From Glandiceps talaboti (Eukaryota; Hemichordata; Enteropneusta; Spengelidae): a DNA stretch of 64,000 nt. How positions within the stretch are numbered: position 1 is the stretch's first letter; every line of letters starts with the position of its first letter. The position numbers and the translations under genes are program-made. Of this stretch, positions 63,408-64,000 are shown piece after piece. The notes below the pieces were generated by a model. It was not told the DNA's origin, searched no databases, and saw only the letters and a list, made by a program, of their open reading frames with translations. The DNA lies in assembly GCF_964340395.1 (NCBI RefSeq), contig NC_135557.1:12605546-12669545 (forward strand), written 5' to 3'.

Positions 63408-63438
<31 letters not shown>
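62980..63438 (+). mobile_element. tRNA-derived SINE (right copy)
   Basis: Head CGGCTCCCTG at 62981, box A TAGCGTAGTGG at about 62991, box B GGTTCGAATCC at about 63035, tail of A-rich AAAAAAG repeats to 63438. A short AAAGATA at both ends could be the target duplication. Same insertion as 38245-38731, copied by the inverted duplication. Confidence 0.85.
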
Positions 63439-63439
<1 letters not shown>

Positions 63440-64000
63440 TATACACTATAGATGTGTAAGCAATGTCTACCTCTTACAAAGATATATAGTATATGTGTGT
63501 GACGTCTATGTCTTATAAAGATATACACTATAGATGTGTACGTGACGTCTGTCTTACAAAGATATACACTATAGATGTGTGTGAAGTCCACCTCTTATAC
63601 AGATATATAGTATATGTGTACGTGACATCTACATCTTAAAAGATATACACTATAGATGTGTACGTAATGTCTACCTCTTACAAAGATATATAGTATATGT
63701 GTGTGACGTCTATGTCTTACAAAGATATACACTATAGATGTGTGCGTGACATCTGTCTTACAAAGATATACACTATAGATGTGTGTGAAGTCCACCTCTT
63801 ATACAGATATATAGTATATGTGTACGTGACATCTACATCTTAAAAGATATACACTATAGATGTGTACGTAATGCCTACATCTTACAAAGATATACACTGT
63901 AGATGTGTACATGATACCTACGTCTTACAAAGATATATAGTATAGGTGTGTGTGTGGCATCTACATCTTACAAAGATATACACTATAGATGTGTACGTGA
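63440..64000 (-). repeat. ~45-bp minisatellite, part 1 (right gene), runs off the window
   Basis: Inverted counterpart of the 37258-38244 array, continuing past the window end, where the CCP2 exon of the right gene is expected. Confidence 0.9.

Overview
The window is non-coding-rich, AT-rich eukaryotic (metazoan) nuclear DNA. It has GT-AG introns with polypyrimidine tracts, phase-1 CCP (sushi) exons, tRNA-derived SINEs, non-LTR (LINE) remnants, many microsatellites and large inverted and tandem duplications. There are no prokaryotic operons. The repeat types and the CCP proteins suit a marine invertebrate, but I cannot fix the species or phylum from sequence alone.

The only genes I can support are three paralogues of one small cell-surface protein, in alternating orientation. 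The left gene (minus strand, coding 9980 to 3875) and the centre gene (plus strand, coding 31860 to 41981) are head-to-head. The centre and right genes are tail-to-tail; the right gene is on the minus strand, with its last two exons at 60941-60900 and 59973-59879 and the rest beyond 64000. The shared plan is a 72-nt non-coding exon, a 33-nt exon with the ATG, a 62-nt signal-peptide exon, two exons each encoding one CCP domain, a tiny Thr/Glu-rich stalk exon, and a 95-nt last exon ending in a hydrophobic tail with no cytoplasmic residues. The predicted product is a ~184-aa secreted, probably GPI-anchored, two-CCP protein. All internal coding junctions are phase 1.

Layout: 1-3870 left 3' flank; 3875-11201 left gene, including a 2.9-kb TCACA-type satellite; 11.2-12.55 kb 5' flank; 12.66-15.4 kb spacer; 15.4-21.13 kb two units of a 2.6-kb tandem repeat; 21131-22215 a foldback-like element with minisatellite arms; 22.2-27.6 kb two more 2.6-kb units, inverted; 27.6-31.0 kb inverted spacer and 5' flank with a LINE fragment; 31008-41981 centre gene; 42.0-45.4 kb its 3' flank; 45.4-53.5 kb three 2.6-kb units; 53.5-56.2 kb spacer; 56189-56349 another foldback-type minisatellite; 56.35-64 kb 3' flank and the 3' part of the right gene.

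The most interesting features are these. (i) The CCP exons and their introns are strongly diverged between the left and centre genes, while the leader, stalk, tail and flanking non-coding DNA are almost identical. (ii) The blocks join at GC-rich 14-17-bp minisatellites that behave like arms of a foldback (FB/TU-type) transposon, with a candidate 9-bp target duplication now split between 22 kb and 56 kb. (iii) The left gene carries a triplicated stalk exon inside a satellite. Function is unknown; complement-type regulation or a recognition role is inference only.
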